DNA of 15,376 bases, taken from the NCBI GenBank assembly GCA_002479245.1, contig DLMG01000187.1:5443-20818 (forward strand), written 5' to 3'. A program made the position numbers and the translations under genes. This document shows positions 1 through 7,863 of this stretch, piece by piece (the first letter of the stretch is position 1; the number at the start of each line of letters is the position of its first letter). Below the pieces are notes generated by a model. The model was not told where the DNA came from, ran no database searches, and saw only the letters and a program-made list of their open reading frames with translations. Source of the stretch: Verrucomicrobia subdivision 3 bacterium UBA7542 (GTDB lineage Bacteria > Verrucomicrobiota > Verrucomicrobiia > Limisphaerales > UBA11358).

Positions 1-226
1 CGGCGGCCTTGCGATACCACTTCACCGCCTCAACATAATCCTTCGCCACGCCTCGGCCATCATCGTAGCACCAGCCCAGATTGAATTGAGCCTCAGCATC
101 TCCCTGCTCAGCGCTGGCTTTATATTCTTGAAATTTGCCAGGAACTGCGACGCCTTTCGGTGCGGCGGCGCGGGTCGAACGCAGGCGAGTGCCGTAATTG
201 AAGACGGCGCTTAGAAATCTTCTCAT
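1..226 (-). CDS. Sel1-repeat (TPR-like) protein, N-terminal part
   Basis: The reverse strand from an ATG at 226 stays open to the window edge (75 complete codons); the 3' part lies outside. Residues from about 32 onward form a clear Sel1-like repeat: AEQGDAEAQFNLGWCY, then DDGRGVAKDYVEAVKWYRKAA. Sel1 repeats are alpha-helical scaffolds for protein-protein contacts, so the partner and process cannot be told from this fragment. The first 30 residues (MRRFLSAVFNYG onward) are basic, with no convincing signal peptide. The start is uncertain: the frame stays open upstream of 226 for at least 25 codons and no ribosome-binding site is visible. The repeat identity is firm. Confidence 0.72.
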   Translation of the reverse strand, partial: MRRFLSAVFNYGTRLRSTRAAAPKGVAVPGKFQEYKASAEQGDAEAQFNLGWCYDDGRGVAKDYVEAVKWYRKAA

Positions 227-338
227 TGAGTTGAAACCTACGCTTTGGCCATTAAGACCTGCAAGCCAAATCCTTTTGCCGCTGCCCCATCCGTTGGCCG
301 GCGGGTTCCAGCTCAAGGCCAACCCGCAGCCGGCTGCT
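227..338. other. short intergenic stretch with nested inverted repeats
   Basis: No gene is seen here. GTTGGCC (293-299) pairs with GGCCAAC (317-323), and GCGGGTT (301-307) alternatively pairs with AACCCGC (321-327). The two pairings overlap and are mutually exclusive. The role is unknown; it is probably another palindromic repeat remnant. Confidence 0.4.
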
Positions 339-570
339 ATCATTAAAAGCGGTTCATCCTTTCATCGTGCGAAACTGGCGCAAGGCGACGAAGGGATCGA
401 TTCGGGTCAGTAAAAATGCACCCGGTGATTTTCCCAACGCTGCCAGAAGGTCTGTGACTTCCGCCATTGCCGGGGCTGGATTCTCCGAGAGTGTTTCAGC
501 CGGCGCTCAAAAATTCCCCGCGCTTCAACGGCAACCGCCTCGTCTTCGAGGCGCAGCATCAGTTCGTAAT
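339..570 (-). pseudogene. degraded duplicate of the 3' end of the cardiolipin-synthase-like gene
   Basis: This stretch is nearly identical to 4492-4724, the last about 72 codons of the intact synthase gene plus about 15 bp beyond its stop. Both copies have the same orientation. Only a handful of substitutions are visible, plus a one-base deletion near 411 (CAGTAAAAATGC here against CAGCAGAAAATGC in the intact gene) that breaks the frame. The copy has neither HKD motif nor a start. Identity stops sharply after the shared AGTTCGTAAT (561-570), 32 bp from the stop codon of the hybrid kinase gene. It is a recent partial duplication with no expected function. What duplicated it is not visible. Confidence 0.88.
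339..570 (-). repeat. direct repeat copy A of the synthase 3' end
   Basis: Copy A (232 bp) matches copy B at 4492-4724 (233 bp) in the same orientation with a period of about 4.15 kb. The pair flanks the two-kinase module, so homologous recombination between the copies could delete or amplify it. Confidence 0.88.
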
Positions 571-602
571 CCGCGAAGAGGAAGGAGATTTCCGTTGATG
601 TC

Positions 603-2240
603 TTAGCGGTTTTGAATCAGACCTTCATCCAAGACTTCGCGCACCTTGCGCGCCAAAGTGGCCGTCAGGTAAGGTTTTGGGAGGAATAAAATGCCCGGCC
701 GCAGCACGCCGTGATGCCCCAAGGCATCCTCGGTGTATCCCGAGGTAAATAGAACCTTCGTGTCCGGATGAGACGTGCGAAGGGCATCGGCCATTTCTTT
801 GCCGCCCATGACGGGCATGACGACATCCGTCAGCACCAGGTCAATTTTTCCATCGTGCTGCCGTGCCAGGCGAAGGCCTTCCTCGCCGTTGACCGCTTCA
901 ACCACGGTGTAGCCTTTCTCCCGTAATGTGGCCACGGCCAATTCGCGCACCACGGGTTCGTCCTCGACCAAAAGCACCGTTTCGTTGCCTCCGGCCACCT
1001 CTGTCGGCGTGATGCGAACGCGGGGTGATTCAAGCGCCGATTGCACCTGAGGGAAGTAAATCTTGAACGTCGTGCCGCTTCCCAACTCGCTATGCACGTT
1101 AATGTGGCCGGTGTTTTGTTTGACGATCCCGAAGCAAGTCGCCAGACCCAGGCCCGTGCCTTTGCCCGAAGGTTTGGTGGTAAAAAAGGGTTCAAACAGG
1201 TGCGCTTTGACTTCTTCACTCATCCCGGTACCGGTGTCCGCAATGGCCAGCATGACGTAGTCACCCGCATCCATATCGGGGAAATTTTTCAGGTGGTTTT
1301 TGTCCGGTGTGATGTTGGCAGTCGTGACGGTCAGTTTGCCGCCGTTGGGCATGGCATCGCGGGCGTTCACCGCAAGGTTCATGATAACCTGTTCGATTTG
1401 GCCAGGGTCGGCCTTGATGTGCCCTGCTGCCGGGTCGAGTAACGTGCAAAACTCGATGTCTTCCCCGATGAGCCGGCGCAACATTTTTTTTATGTCAAGG
1501 ATGACAGCATTGAGATTCAGCACGCGGGGTTCAATCACTTGTTTGCGGCTGAAAATCAGCAGTTGCCTCGTCAGTCCCGCGGCCAGGTGTGCGACCTTCT
1601 CGATTTGTTCGGCGTTTTTACGGCGCGGATCATCGGCGTCCAGTTGTCTTAACAAGAGTTCGCTATGACCCATAATGGCGGTCAGAATATTGTTGAAGTC
1701 ATGGGCCACACCGGCGGCGAGCCGGCCCACGGCCTCGATTTTTTGGACCTGACGCAGTTGCTCCTCGCTTTGGCGTAAAGCCGCTTCTGCCGCTTTGCGT
1801 GCCCTGCGCGTCTGGGCCTCGCGCAACTCACGTTCAATCGCGGGCACGAGCCGCGCCAGGTTGCGCTTCATGATGTAGTCATGCGCGCCAGCCTTCATCG
1901 CCGCCACGGCCGTTTCCTCGCTGATCACGGCTGATACCAGGATGAATGGCAGGTCGTGTCCGCTTTCCTTCAACAGTTGCAACGCCTCGAACCCGCCAAA
2001 GTTGGGCATCTCGTAATCCGAAATGACAATGTCCCAGGCCTGCCGTTGGAGCGCCGCCTGCATGGCCGGTGCGGTCCAGACGCGCTCGTAAACCGGCTCA
2101 TAGCCGGCCTTCCGTAATACGCGCAACAGAAGCAGAACATCGTCTTCCGAGTCTTCCGCAATCAAAGCCCGCAAGGCCTTGTTCGTGACGCCCGGTTCGG
2201 ATGAATTACTTTGGCTGGGCGGGATGATAATCTTGTCCAT
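603..2240 (-). CDS. hybrid histidine kinase, REC-HisKA-HATPase-REC
   Basis: A 545-residue cytoplasmic protein with no membrane segment. A receiver domain (about 24-140) has the acidic pocket E29/D30, phospho-acceptor D75 (VISDYEMP) and K125. A short helical linker leads to the HisKA helix with H180 in AAGVAHDFNNIL. The ATPase domain shows the N box around N292 (NLAVNARDAM), G1 at 335-339 (DTGTG), FEPFFTTK at 349-356 and GTGLGL at 361-366. A second receiver (about 420-540) has D427, D472 (LTDVVMP) and K522 (LPKP). This is the common NtrB-like hybrid kinase class. Its ATG lies inside the 3' end of the upstream kinase gene (35 bp overlap), so the two are probably co-translated and work in one phosphorelay. 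There is no output domain, so the final target is outside the window. Confidence 0.93.
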   Translation of the reverse strand: MDKIIIPPSQSNSSEPGVTNKALRALIAEDSEDDVLLLLRVLRKAGYEPVYERVWTAPAMQAALQRQAWDIVISDYEMPNFGGFEALQLLKESGHDLPFILVSAVISEETAVAAMKAGAHDYIMKRNLARLVPAIERELREAQTRRARKAAEAALRQSEEQLRQVQKIEAVGRLAAGVAHDFNNILTAIMGHSELLLRQLDADDPRRKNAEQIEKVAHLAAGLTRQLLIFSRKQVIEPRVLNLNAVILDIKKMLRRLIGEDIEFCTLLDPAAGHIKADPGQIEQVIMNLAVNARDAMPNGGKLTVTTANITPDKNHLKNFPDMDAGDYVMLAIADTGTGMSEEVKAHLFEPFFTTKPSGKGTGLGLATCFGIVKQNTGHINVHSELGSGTTFKIYFPQVQSALESPRVRITPTEVAGGNETVLLVEDEPVVRELAVATLREKGYTVVEAVNGEEGLRLARQHDGKIDLVLTDVVMPVMGGKEMADALRTSHPDTKVLFTSGYTEDALGHHGVLRPGILFLPKPYLTATLARKVREVLDEGLIQNR

Positions 2241-4089
2241 TTGATTCTCCGGCTTCGCCCGTCAGGGTGAAGCAAAATGTTGCGCCGTGATTGACAACGC
2301 CCTCGGCCCAGATTTTACCCTGATGGCGGTGAATGACCCGCTGCACGGTCGCCAACCCGATACCCGTGCCACGAAACTCGCTCTGATCATGCAGACGCTT
2401 GAATGGCTTGAACAAATGACCCGCGTGCGCCATGTCAAAACCCGCGCCGTCGTCGCGCACGAAATAGGTTCGGGCGCCGTTGGATTGCGGCAGCGCCCCA
2501 AATTCAATGCGTGCGCGCGGACGATTCGCCGTGAACTTCCACGCATTGCCGAACAAATTCTCCAGTACCACTCGCAACAACTGGGCGTCGCCCTCGGCGG
2601 TCAGCCCCTCGGCAATGACCCAGTCCACCAGACGGTCCGGGTTTTTTTGTTTCAAATCAGCGGCCACGGCATTCGCCAGGGCGGTAAGATCGAAATGATC
2701 CACCAGCAACTCTTTACGCATCATATTGGACAACGCCAGCAGGGCATCAATGATGTCCTGCATGTGTTGGCAACTCCCCCGCAGTCGCTGAACGTAATCC
2801 AGGCCCTCGGCATCGAGCTGGTTGGCGTAATCTTCCATCAGGATGAGGCTGAAGCTGTCGATGTTCTGAAGCGGCGAACGTAAATCATGCGAAACCGAGT
2901 AACTGAATGCTTCCAATTCTTTATTGGCGTTTTCCAGCTCCATCGCGCGGCGTTCCAGTTCTTTGTTCAGTTTGGAGATTTGTTGTTCCACCCGTTTGCG
3001 GTCGGTGATGTCGCGAATCGCGCTGGTGACCACCAGTCCTTTTTCGGCGGCCAACGGCTTGGTGCTCACCTCGATCGGAAATTCCCGGCCGTCCTTGTGC
3101 AAGCCGCAAAGCTCCATCGTCGTTTCCGGAACCCGGCCGCCGCGCGGCGAGAAGTGCGCCGCATAATATTGCCGTTGGGTTTTTCGAAAGCGTTCCGGGA
3201 CCAGCAGGGCCATGCTTTCCCCTTCCAGTTCCCGGTCGCTATAACCAAATAGTTTTCCCGTCTGCGCGTTGGTGCCGGCAATCTTGCCTTCCGCATTGAC
3301 GATGACCAGGGCGTCCGGCATCGAACCCAGCAATCGGCCCAGTTTTTCCTCTGCCTTTCCGCGGCCGTGCATGGCGCGCAGTGCGCACGCGCCGCACGCC
3401 AGAACCAGCATGCCGGCCAGCACACTTCCGGCCCAGCTGATCATGGTGACGCGTTCCGCCTTCGCCGCCACGGCCGTTTGTTCCTGGTCCAGCCGCGCAC
3501 GTTGCTCCTTATCCATCGTGCTGAAAGCGATCCGGATCTGCTCCATCAGATTATTCCCTTCGTCGGTTAGACTCCGTTGGCCGTACCCTCGAAACAGGTT
3601 CTTATCACCCAGCTCCACCATGTCCTTCATAACCTTGAGGTGCCTGGCAATCACGGGTTCAATCTCGGTAACGGATCGAAGTTGACTGGGGTCGTCTCGG
3701 AGGAGGAGCTTGAGTTCATCCACTTGAGGAGGCACGGCTTCGGCGGCGGTGTAAAATGGACTCAGATGCGACTGTTTGCCGGAGATGGCGAAGCTGCGGG
3801 CGGCGCTTTCCACTTCACTTAATCGGGCCGCGATGTCCCCCAGTTTTTCCAAGACTTCGCGGGTGTGCGTAACCGCCCGCGTGGCTTCCTGGAGCTGCTT
3901 CCCAGACCGACACGAAATGGCGACGACCGCCACCAAACTCAAGATTGCCAAAACGAAGCCGGCTCCCCACAAAATTCTACCTGCGGAGTATCGCCGTGCC
4001 CATTTTTGGGACAGTTCTACAACGAGCGTCTTCCAAACGGCAATCCCGCCATTGTTGGCGCCAACTTTTTTTTCTTCGGCTGAATTCAT
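2206..4089 (-). CDS. membrane sensor histidine kinase, CHASE3-PAS-HisKA-HATPase
   Basis: About 627 residues from the chosen ATG at 4089. A membrane segment at about 40-59 (LWGAGFVLAILSLVAVVAIS) and a second at about 217-237 enclose a helical CHASE3-type extracytoplasmic sensor (about 65-210). A PAS domain (about 248-365) ends in the usual DITDRK linker, followed by a coiled coil. HisKA has H401 in SYSVSHDLRSP. The ATPase domain has N515 (ENLFGNAWKF), DDGAGFD at 546-552 and GTGIGL at 574-579. The arrangement resembles CHASE3/phytochrome-like kinases. The frame is open upstream to 4311, but that extension is Arg/Ser-rich and not protein-like, and it lies over palindromic DNA, so the ATG at 4089 (preceded by GTGGGGG) is preferred. 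The ligand cannot be told. It overlaps the downstream hybrid kinase by 35 bp. Confidence 0.9.
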   Translation of the reverse strand: MNSAEEKKVGANNGGIAVWKTLVVELSQKWARRYSAGRILWGAGFVLAILSLVAVVAISCRSGKQLQEATRAVTHTREVLEKLGDIAARLSEVESAARSFAISGKQSHLSPFYTAAEAVPPQVDELKLLLRDDPSQLRSVTEIEPVIARHLKVMKDMVELGDKNLFRGYGQRSLTDEGNNLMEQIRIAFSTMDKEQRARLDQEQTAVAAKAERVTMISWAGSVLAGMLVLACGACALRAMHGRGKAEEKLGRLLGSMPDALVIVNAEGKIAGTNAQTGKLFGYSDRELEGESMALLVPERFRKTQRQYYAAHFSPRGGRVPETTMELCGLHKDGREFPIEVSTKPLAAEKGLVVTSAIRDITDRKRVEQQISKLNKELERRAMELENANKELEAFSYSVSHDLRSPLQNIDSFSLILMEDYANQLDAEGLDYVQRLRGSCQHMQDIIDALLALSNMMRKELLVDHFDLTALANAVAADLKQKNPDRLVDWVIAEGLTAEGDAQLLRVVLENLFGNAWKFTANRPRARIEFGALPQSNGARTYFVRDDGAGFDMAHAGHLFKPFKRLHDQSEFRGTGIGLATVQRVIHRHQGKIWAEGVVNHGATFCFTLTGEAGESNGQDYHPAQPK

Positions 4090-4209
4090 CCCCCACAACG
4101 AAGCTATTTTTATGCCTTTTTGTCGCCTATTATGGGCTGCGCAGCGGTTGCGGGGTATCCGTGGAGATGAGGTTTTCCGTTGTGTCCATGTTTTGCGTTT
4201 CGTTTTGAA

Positions 4210-4259
4210 GGAGCGGGACTGCTCTCTTCGCCTCCGCTCCGGGAGAGCAGGACTGCTCC
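4210..4259. repeat. palindromic (REP-like) element
   Basis: Interrupted palindrome: GGAGC (4210-4214) and CTGCTCTC (4219-4226) pair with GAGAGCAG (4243-4250) and GCTCC (4255-4259), leaving a 16-base loop and symmetric 4-base internal gaps. GGACTGCTC also occurs twice as a direct repeat (4216-4224 and 4250-4258). It could act as a terminator for the synthase transcript or as a leader hairpin for the kinase, but no T-run follows. Confidence 0.6.
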
Positions 4260-4266
4260 GGACGAA

Positions 4267-4295
4267 AGGCGAGTGTTGCGAATCGACTCTCGCCT
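4267..4295. repeat. short inverted repeat
   Basis: AGGCGAG (4267-4273) pairs with CTCGCCT (4289-4295) across 15 bases. It lies 8 bp after the larger palindrome and is probably part of the same repeat cluster. Confidence 0.45.
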
Positions 4296-4491
4296 CGCAG
4301 TCGAAACGCATCCAGTGAAAGTGCCAGTGAACCTGTAGTAAATGGGTAGTTGGTCAATACTGGATTGGTATTGCACCCGTAATGTCGAGTGCAGTGGTAG
4401 TGGGCGATTAGTGAGTTTTGAAAAAGCCGCAATTTTCGTTTGATTCCGATCCTCGCCTCCAAATTCAACGCTTGGATTTGAAGGCTTTGAT

Positions 4492-4724
4492 ATCATTGAA
4501 AGTGATTCATCCTTTCATCGTGCGAAACTGGCGCAAGGCGACCAAGGGATCGATTCGGGTCAGCAGAAAATGCGCCCAGTGATTTTCCCAACGCTGCCAG
4601 AAGGTCTGTGACTTCCGCCATTGCCGGGGCTGGATTCTCCGAGAGTGTTTCAGCAGGCGCTCAAAAATTCCCCGCGCTTCAACGGCAACCGCCTCGTCTT
4701 CGAGGCGCAGCATTAGTTCGTAAT
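4492..4724 (-). repeat. direct repeat copy B (within the synthase 3' end)
   Basis: This is the intact counterpart of 339-570. It covers about 15 bp past the stop codon and the final 72 or so codons of the synthase gene. Confidence 0.88.
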
Positions 4725-5649
4725 TCAAATTGAGGCTGCGAATGTCGAGATTGGAAGAGCCGGCGTAAACCGCCCCGTCGCTGAGAATCAGTTTGGCATG
4801 CAGAATCTGCGGTTGATACTCGTAAATCTCCACGCCGGCTTTCAACAGGCGACGATACAAACTCCTGCCCGCCAGTTGCGAAACCAGGATGTCGGATTGG
4901 CCGGCCAGAATCAGTTGCACGCGTCCGCCGCGCCGCGCCACGCGCATCAAATCCCGTCGTAACCGCCGGGTCGGCAGAAAATACGCGCTCACGATCCGCA
5001 CCTCGCGGGCTTTGGCCAAATCCTGGTGCAACGTGGTTTGAAAAGGGCTTGCCCCGCGACCGGGATGACTCAGCAACAATTCCCCCGCCGGTTGTTTGAG
5101 AGGTTTGCGTTTGCGTTTGAATGCGCGCAATCGCATCAGCGGGTTGCGGCGAAAATCCGACAGCGCGAACAGTTCATCGAAGGATGCCGCCAACTCCACG
5201 GCCAGGGTGGGATTTTTAATCCGGACGCCCACATCGCACCAGCCGCGCGTCACGCCGTCGCCATCGTATTCATCCGCCACATTGAATCCGCCAATGAATA
5301 TCGTGGCGTCATCGCAAATCAGCAGCTTGCGGTGATTGCGCACCCCGAACCGCCAGAGATGGAGGGGATTGAAGCGGCGGACTTCCCCGCCGGCGGCAAC
5401 GAGCGGCTCAAAAAAATCATCCGACAACAGCCACGAACCGAGCGCATCCACCAGGATTTGGACGCGCACGCCGCGCCGCGCCGCCGCCAGCAATGCTCCC
5501 AAAAACTGCCGCCCCAGCTTTCCGTCGGAATAAATATAAGTTTCCAGCCGGATGGATTTTTGCGCCGCCGCCATGGCCTCCAACATGGCCGGAAAAATTT
5601 CCTGTCCCCCGCAGAGCCATTGCCAGGCAAAAGGTTTTGGAGCAGGCAT
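4507..5649 (-). CDS. cardiolipin synthase / phospholipase D family protein
   Basis: 380 residues with two complete HKD motifs: H106-K108-D113 (HRKLLICDDATIFIGG) and H284-K286-D291 (HAKLILSDGAVYAGSSN). The two together form one phosphatidyl-transfer active site. There is no N-terminal membrane hairpin and the length is near 400, as in ClsB/ClsC-type enzymes rather than ClsA. The probable role is cardiolipin formation by phosphatidyl transfer at the inner membrane; the exact donor/acceptor pair cannot be read from sequence. The start at 5649 lies 3 bp after the stop of the preceding secreted-protein gene, implying a shared transcript. The 3' end is duplicated at 339-570. Confidence 0.9.
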   Translation of the reverse strand: MPAPKPFAWQWLCGGQEIFPAMLEAMAAAQKSIRLETYIYSDGKLGRQFLGALLAAARRGVRVQILVDALGSWLLSDDFFEPLVAAGGEVRRFNPLHLWRFGVRNHRKLLICDDATIFIGGFNVADEYDGDGVTRGWCDVGVRIKNPTLAVELAASFDELFALSDFRRNPLMRLRAFKRKRKPLKQPAGELLLSHPGRGASPFQTTLHQDLAKAREVRIVSAYFLPTRRLRRDLMRVARRGGRVQLILAGQSDILVSQLAGRSLYRRLLKAGVEIYEYQPQILHAKLILSDGAVYAGSSNLDIRSLNLNYELMLRLEDEAVAVEARGIFERLLKHSRRIQPRQWRKSQTFWQRWENHWAHFLLTRIDPLVALRQFRTMKG

Positions 5650-5652
5650 GAT

Positions 5653-6273
5653 TCACCGTAATTTCCCAGATTCGGACTGGCAATCAACTTCCGGTTTGGG
5701 TTCGCTGACTTCATTGGTGGCGTTGTCGGGAGGAGCGGAAACATTGAGCTTTATTCCAAAATTGCCGTGTTCGCGCCACCCGAAGTAGAAATTAAAACTG
5801 CCTCGCTGGTAGGAAATGAACGGCAGCAAAACCAACCTGCGCCGGGCCACCGCAAAGTCCCAGCCGCCGCGCGGTCTGGAATTTCGTTCCGGGTATTTGC
5901 CGCTCCGCACAAATTTCTTGTCGGCGACACCGATGACGTAATTGCCAAAGTTGTGGAACGGATTGCGGAAGTGCCACTTCATCACCCGGTGCTTGTCATC
6001 CGGCTTGTACCAGTTTGGCGGGACCGGCTCATCGCTGTTTTCCACCCACCACACCGGGTTGAGCTTGTTGTAGGTGTGCATTTTGGGCAACCCCGGCCGC
6101 GGTGTGACTCTGACGCTGTGCCATTTGGCCGAATTCGTGACGGCGGGCGGGCACTTCATGGGCTGCGGCTGCCACGCCGCCGGCTCGGACCGCGCAAAAG
6201 TGGATTGGCCGCCGATCAACAACAAAGCCGCGACCAAAATCAGGCCGCGCCAGTTTTTTGTCCCTCGGGTCAT
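5653..6273 (-). CDS. secreted protein of unknown function
   Basis: 206 residues. A basic start and hydrophobic segment (about 9-25, LILVAALLLIGG) followed by a polar stretch look like a Sec signal peptide. The rest is rich in aromatic and basic residues (NPVWWVENSDEPVPPNWY, HNFGNYVIG, WDFAVARRR, FNFYFGWREHGNFGI), suggesting a beta-rich periplasmic or envelope domain. No family was recognised. Its stop is 3 bp from the start of the cardiolipin-synthase-like gene, so a link to envelope lipid metabolism is possible but only inferred from position. Upstream (6286-6346) lies an interspersed repeat that also occurs before the tautomerase gene. Confidence 0.75.
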   Translation of the reverse strand: MTRGTKNWRGLILVAALLLIGGQSTFARSEPAAWQPQPMKCPPAVTNSAKWHSVRVTPRPGLPKMHTYNKLNPVWWVENSDEPVPPNWYKPDDKHRVMKWHFRNPFHNFGNYVIGVADKKFVRSGKYPERNSRPRGGWDFAVARRRLVLLPFISYQRGSFNFYFGWREHGNFGIKLNVSAPPDNATNEVSEPKPEVDCQSESGKLR

Positions 6274-6285
6274 AACGATATGTCA

Positions 6286-6346
6286 GCCACGGATGAAACA
6301 CAGATGAAACGTGGAAGTTGCGCGAACATCAATGTCGAAAATCCAA
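6286..6346. repeat. interspersed intergenic repeat, copy 1
   Basis: GCCACGGATGAAAC (6286-6299), then an extra ACAGATGAAAC (6300-6310), then GTGGAAGTTGCGCGAAC (6311-6327), and AAAATCCAA at 6338-6346. The same blocks in the same order occur at 9654-9702, where the extra 11 bases are absent. The 11-base difference looks like a tandem duplication of GATGAAAC-containing sequence. It lies directly upstream of the secreted-protein start at 6273. Confidence 0.8.
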
Positions 6347-6362
6347 AGGGATGACATAAATC

Positions 6363-6385
6363 AACCCAAGGCCAAGCCTTGGGTT
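6363..6385. repeat. perfect hairpin
   Basis: AACCCAAGG (6363-6371) and CCTTGGGTT (6377-6385) form a 9-bp perfect stem with a 5-base loop. There is no T-run on either side, so a repeat element is more likely than a terminator. It lies between two minus-strand genes. Confidence 0.6.
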
Positions 6386-6530
6386 TCCGGTAAAATATTT
6401 AACCCGCTCCTAAAAGGGCGGCGGAAGCAAACGACAGTCGTTCAACGCATTTCTTGACGGAAGGTGAGCAAGGCAAAGGTCAATGCCACCACAAACGGCA
6501 CGGCAAAAAAATCGCACTCACAGATTGATG

Positions 6531-6550
6531 CCGGCCGTTCATCGGGCCGG
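6531..6550 (-). terminator. possible terminator of the alpha/beta hydrolase gene
   Basis: CCGGCC (6531-6536) pairs with GGCCGG (6545-6550), with an 8-base loop, starting 5 bp past the hydrolase stop on the minus strand. A run of seven T (minus strand) follows only about 17 bases later, so this is not a standard intrinsic terminator. Confidence 0.3.
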
Positions 6551-6555
6551 ATTTG

Positions 6556-7626
6556 TCACTGGGAGGAGATTGGAGTATCGGCGCCGGCATGCGAATCAAT
6601 GGAATTCCCCTGCCCGCCCGCTCCCGACAGCCAGGTCAACACCGGCGGGACCAGTTCGGCAAAAAAATACGTCACCGCCTCGTGCGTGGCATCGGGCACC
6701 ACAATCAATTCGCTTCCGGGCGCCGCCAGCGCGCGCAATTGTTCCACGTCGGTTGCCGGCGTGATTTTGTCCTCCGCTCCGGCCACAAAAAGCGCGGTGA
6801 CCGGACGCCGGGCCAATTCGGTCGTGGTATCGAGTTCATCGGCGGGTATCTCCAAAACGGATGGCAATTTTTTCAAGCCAGCTTTGACAAACGTTTTCGG
6901 CATCCAGCCGGCGTATTCATGGCAAAGGTTCAGGACGGCATTGGACAACCCTGCGTAGGGCGTGATGGCCACCACCGTGCGAACGCGCGGCTCGACTGTC
7001 TTCCAGCGCAACGCCAGCGACGCACCGTAGGATTCACCGAACGCCGCCACCGGTTCGTCCAGCCGACCGTCATGCGCCAGTTCGTCGAGGAGCTGGCTAA
7101 GGTCGTGCGCCTCCTGGACGCCAAAATAAATCCGCTTGCCCGTGGATTTGCCGTGTCCGCGCAGGTCCACCAGCACACACCGCCAGCCTGCCTGCGCCAG
7201 CCGCAACGCCCAGGGCGCCATCGAAAACTGGGCCAGCCCGTAGCCGTGCAGCAACACGACCGTGCCGCGCGGCGCCGAAGTCCAGACATTCGATCCGCCG
7301 GGCAGGTCGGCATGGAAGGTGAACTTGAACTGTTTCCGGCCGTCCTCCAGCCAGTTGGTTGAGGAAATTTCCAGGTGATAATCCGCCGGCTCGACAATGC
7401 GATAACACAGCCGCGCCGCCGGCGGTCCCACTTCCACAAATTGTTTGGGAAAGTTCGTGAGAAATTTCGGACTGAATGCCACCGCCACGGGCGCCTTGGG
7501 CGCGAACCACTCGGGATACGTGTTCGGCGCCTGCGCCATCCGATGGGCCATGAACGTGTCGCAACCCGCCGTGCTCAAAACCAGCAGGACGGGCAGGAGC
7601 AACCAACACAACCTTTGCCGTATCAC
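6556..7626 (-). CDS. alpha/beta hydrolase, predicted lipoprotein
   Basis: 356 residues. The N-terminus (MIRQRLCWLLLPVLLVLSTAGC) is a signal peptide with a lipobox-like end at C22, although the -3 residue is Thr rather than the usual Leu. The fold is an alpha/beta hydrolase: oxyanion-hole HG at 127-128 (LLHGYG), DLRGHGKSTG at 154-163, nucleophile S199 in GESYG, acid D286 (GAEDKITP) and H315 (DATHEA). All three catalytic residues are present, so it should be an active serine esterase or acyl hydrolase at the cell envelope; the substrate is unknown. The first 110 residues before the hydrolase core are an unrecognised extension. It is transcribed divergently from the SGNH esterase gene. Confidence 0.87.
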   Translation of the reverse strand: MIRQRLCWLLLPVLLVLSTAGCDTFMAHRMAQAPNTYPEWFAPKAPVAVAFSPKFLTNFPKQFVEVGPPAARLCYRIVEPADYHLEISSTNWLEDGRKQFKFTFHADLPGGSNVWTSAPRGTVVLLHGYGLAQFSMAPWALRLAQAGWRCVLVDLRGHGKSTGKRIYFGVQEAHDLSQLLDELAHDGRLDEPVAAFGESYGASLALRWKTVEPRVRTVVAITPYAGLSNAVLNLCHEYAGWMPKTFVKAGLKKLPSVLEIPADELDTTTELARRPVTALFVAGAEDKITPATDVEQLRALAAPGSELIVVPDATHEAVTYFFAELVPPVLTWLSGAGGQGNSIDSHAGADTPISSQ

Positions 7627-7863
7627 CCTGCTTGCTTAACCTGTTTCCGCCCATTTGCCAAAAAAATCTTTTCCCGAAAACTGGAAGGAATTGCCGGACT
7701 CGGTCACCGTTCGGCATCCCGTCCCGCAAAGCGGGACGGTCCGCGCAACCCGATTTGGGGCACCCAACTTGCAAGACTTGGGAAGTCCATTCCAGCTCGG
7801 GATTCCATTTCAAACCCGGAATTTGGATTGTGATGATGGCAATTGTGGCGGATACTTTGATTC
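7627..7863. other. divergent intergenic region
   Basis: This stretch separates two divergent genes and should hold both promoters, though none could be assigned. It contains a perfect hairpin at 7719-7739 and a looser inverted motif around 7760-7782 (CCCAA...TTGGG). Confidence 0.45.
7719..7739. repeat. perfect hairpin between divergent genes
   Basis: CCGTCCCGC (7719-7727) pairs with GCGGGACGG (7731-7739), a 9-bp stem with an AAA loop. It lies upstream of both flanking genes, so it cannot terminate either. It is either an operator-like site or, more likely, an interspersed palindrome. Confidence 0.55.

Larger units (their letters stand above)
4090..4491. other. intergenic region upstream of the sensor kinase
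   Basis: No convincing gene is present. The region holds the long palindrome at 4210-4259, a second inverted repeat at 4267-4295, and then AT-richer unremarkable sequence to the synthase 3' end. Because all neighbours are on the minus strand, it should contain the kinase promoter and the end of the synthase transcript, but no clear -35/-10 pair was recognised. Confidence 0.5.

Noticed and set aside
4090..4311. N-terminal extension of the sensor kinase to an ATG at 4311
   Set aside because: The extra 74 residues are Arg/Ser/Pro-rich without domain character and cross the palindrome cluster. The ATG at 4089 gives a normal CHASE3 kinase start.
5026..5661. A 211-codon plus-strand frame opposite the synthase
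   Set aside because: It is antisense to the two HKD motifs, with no domain of its own.
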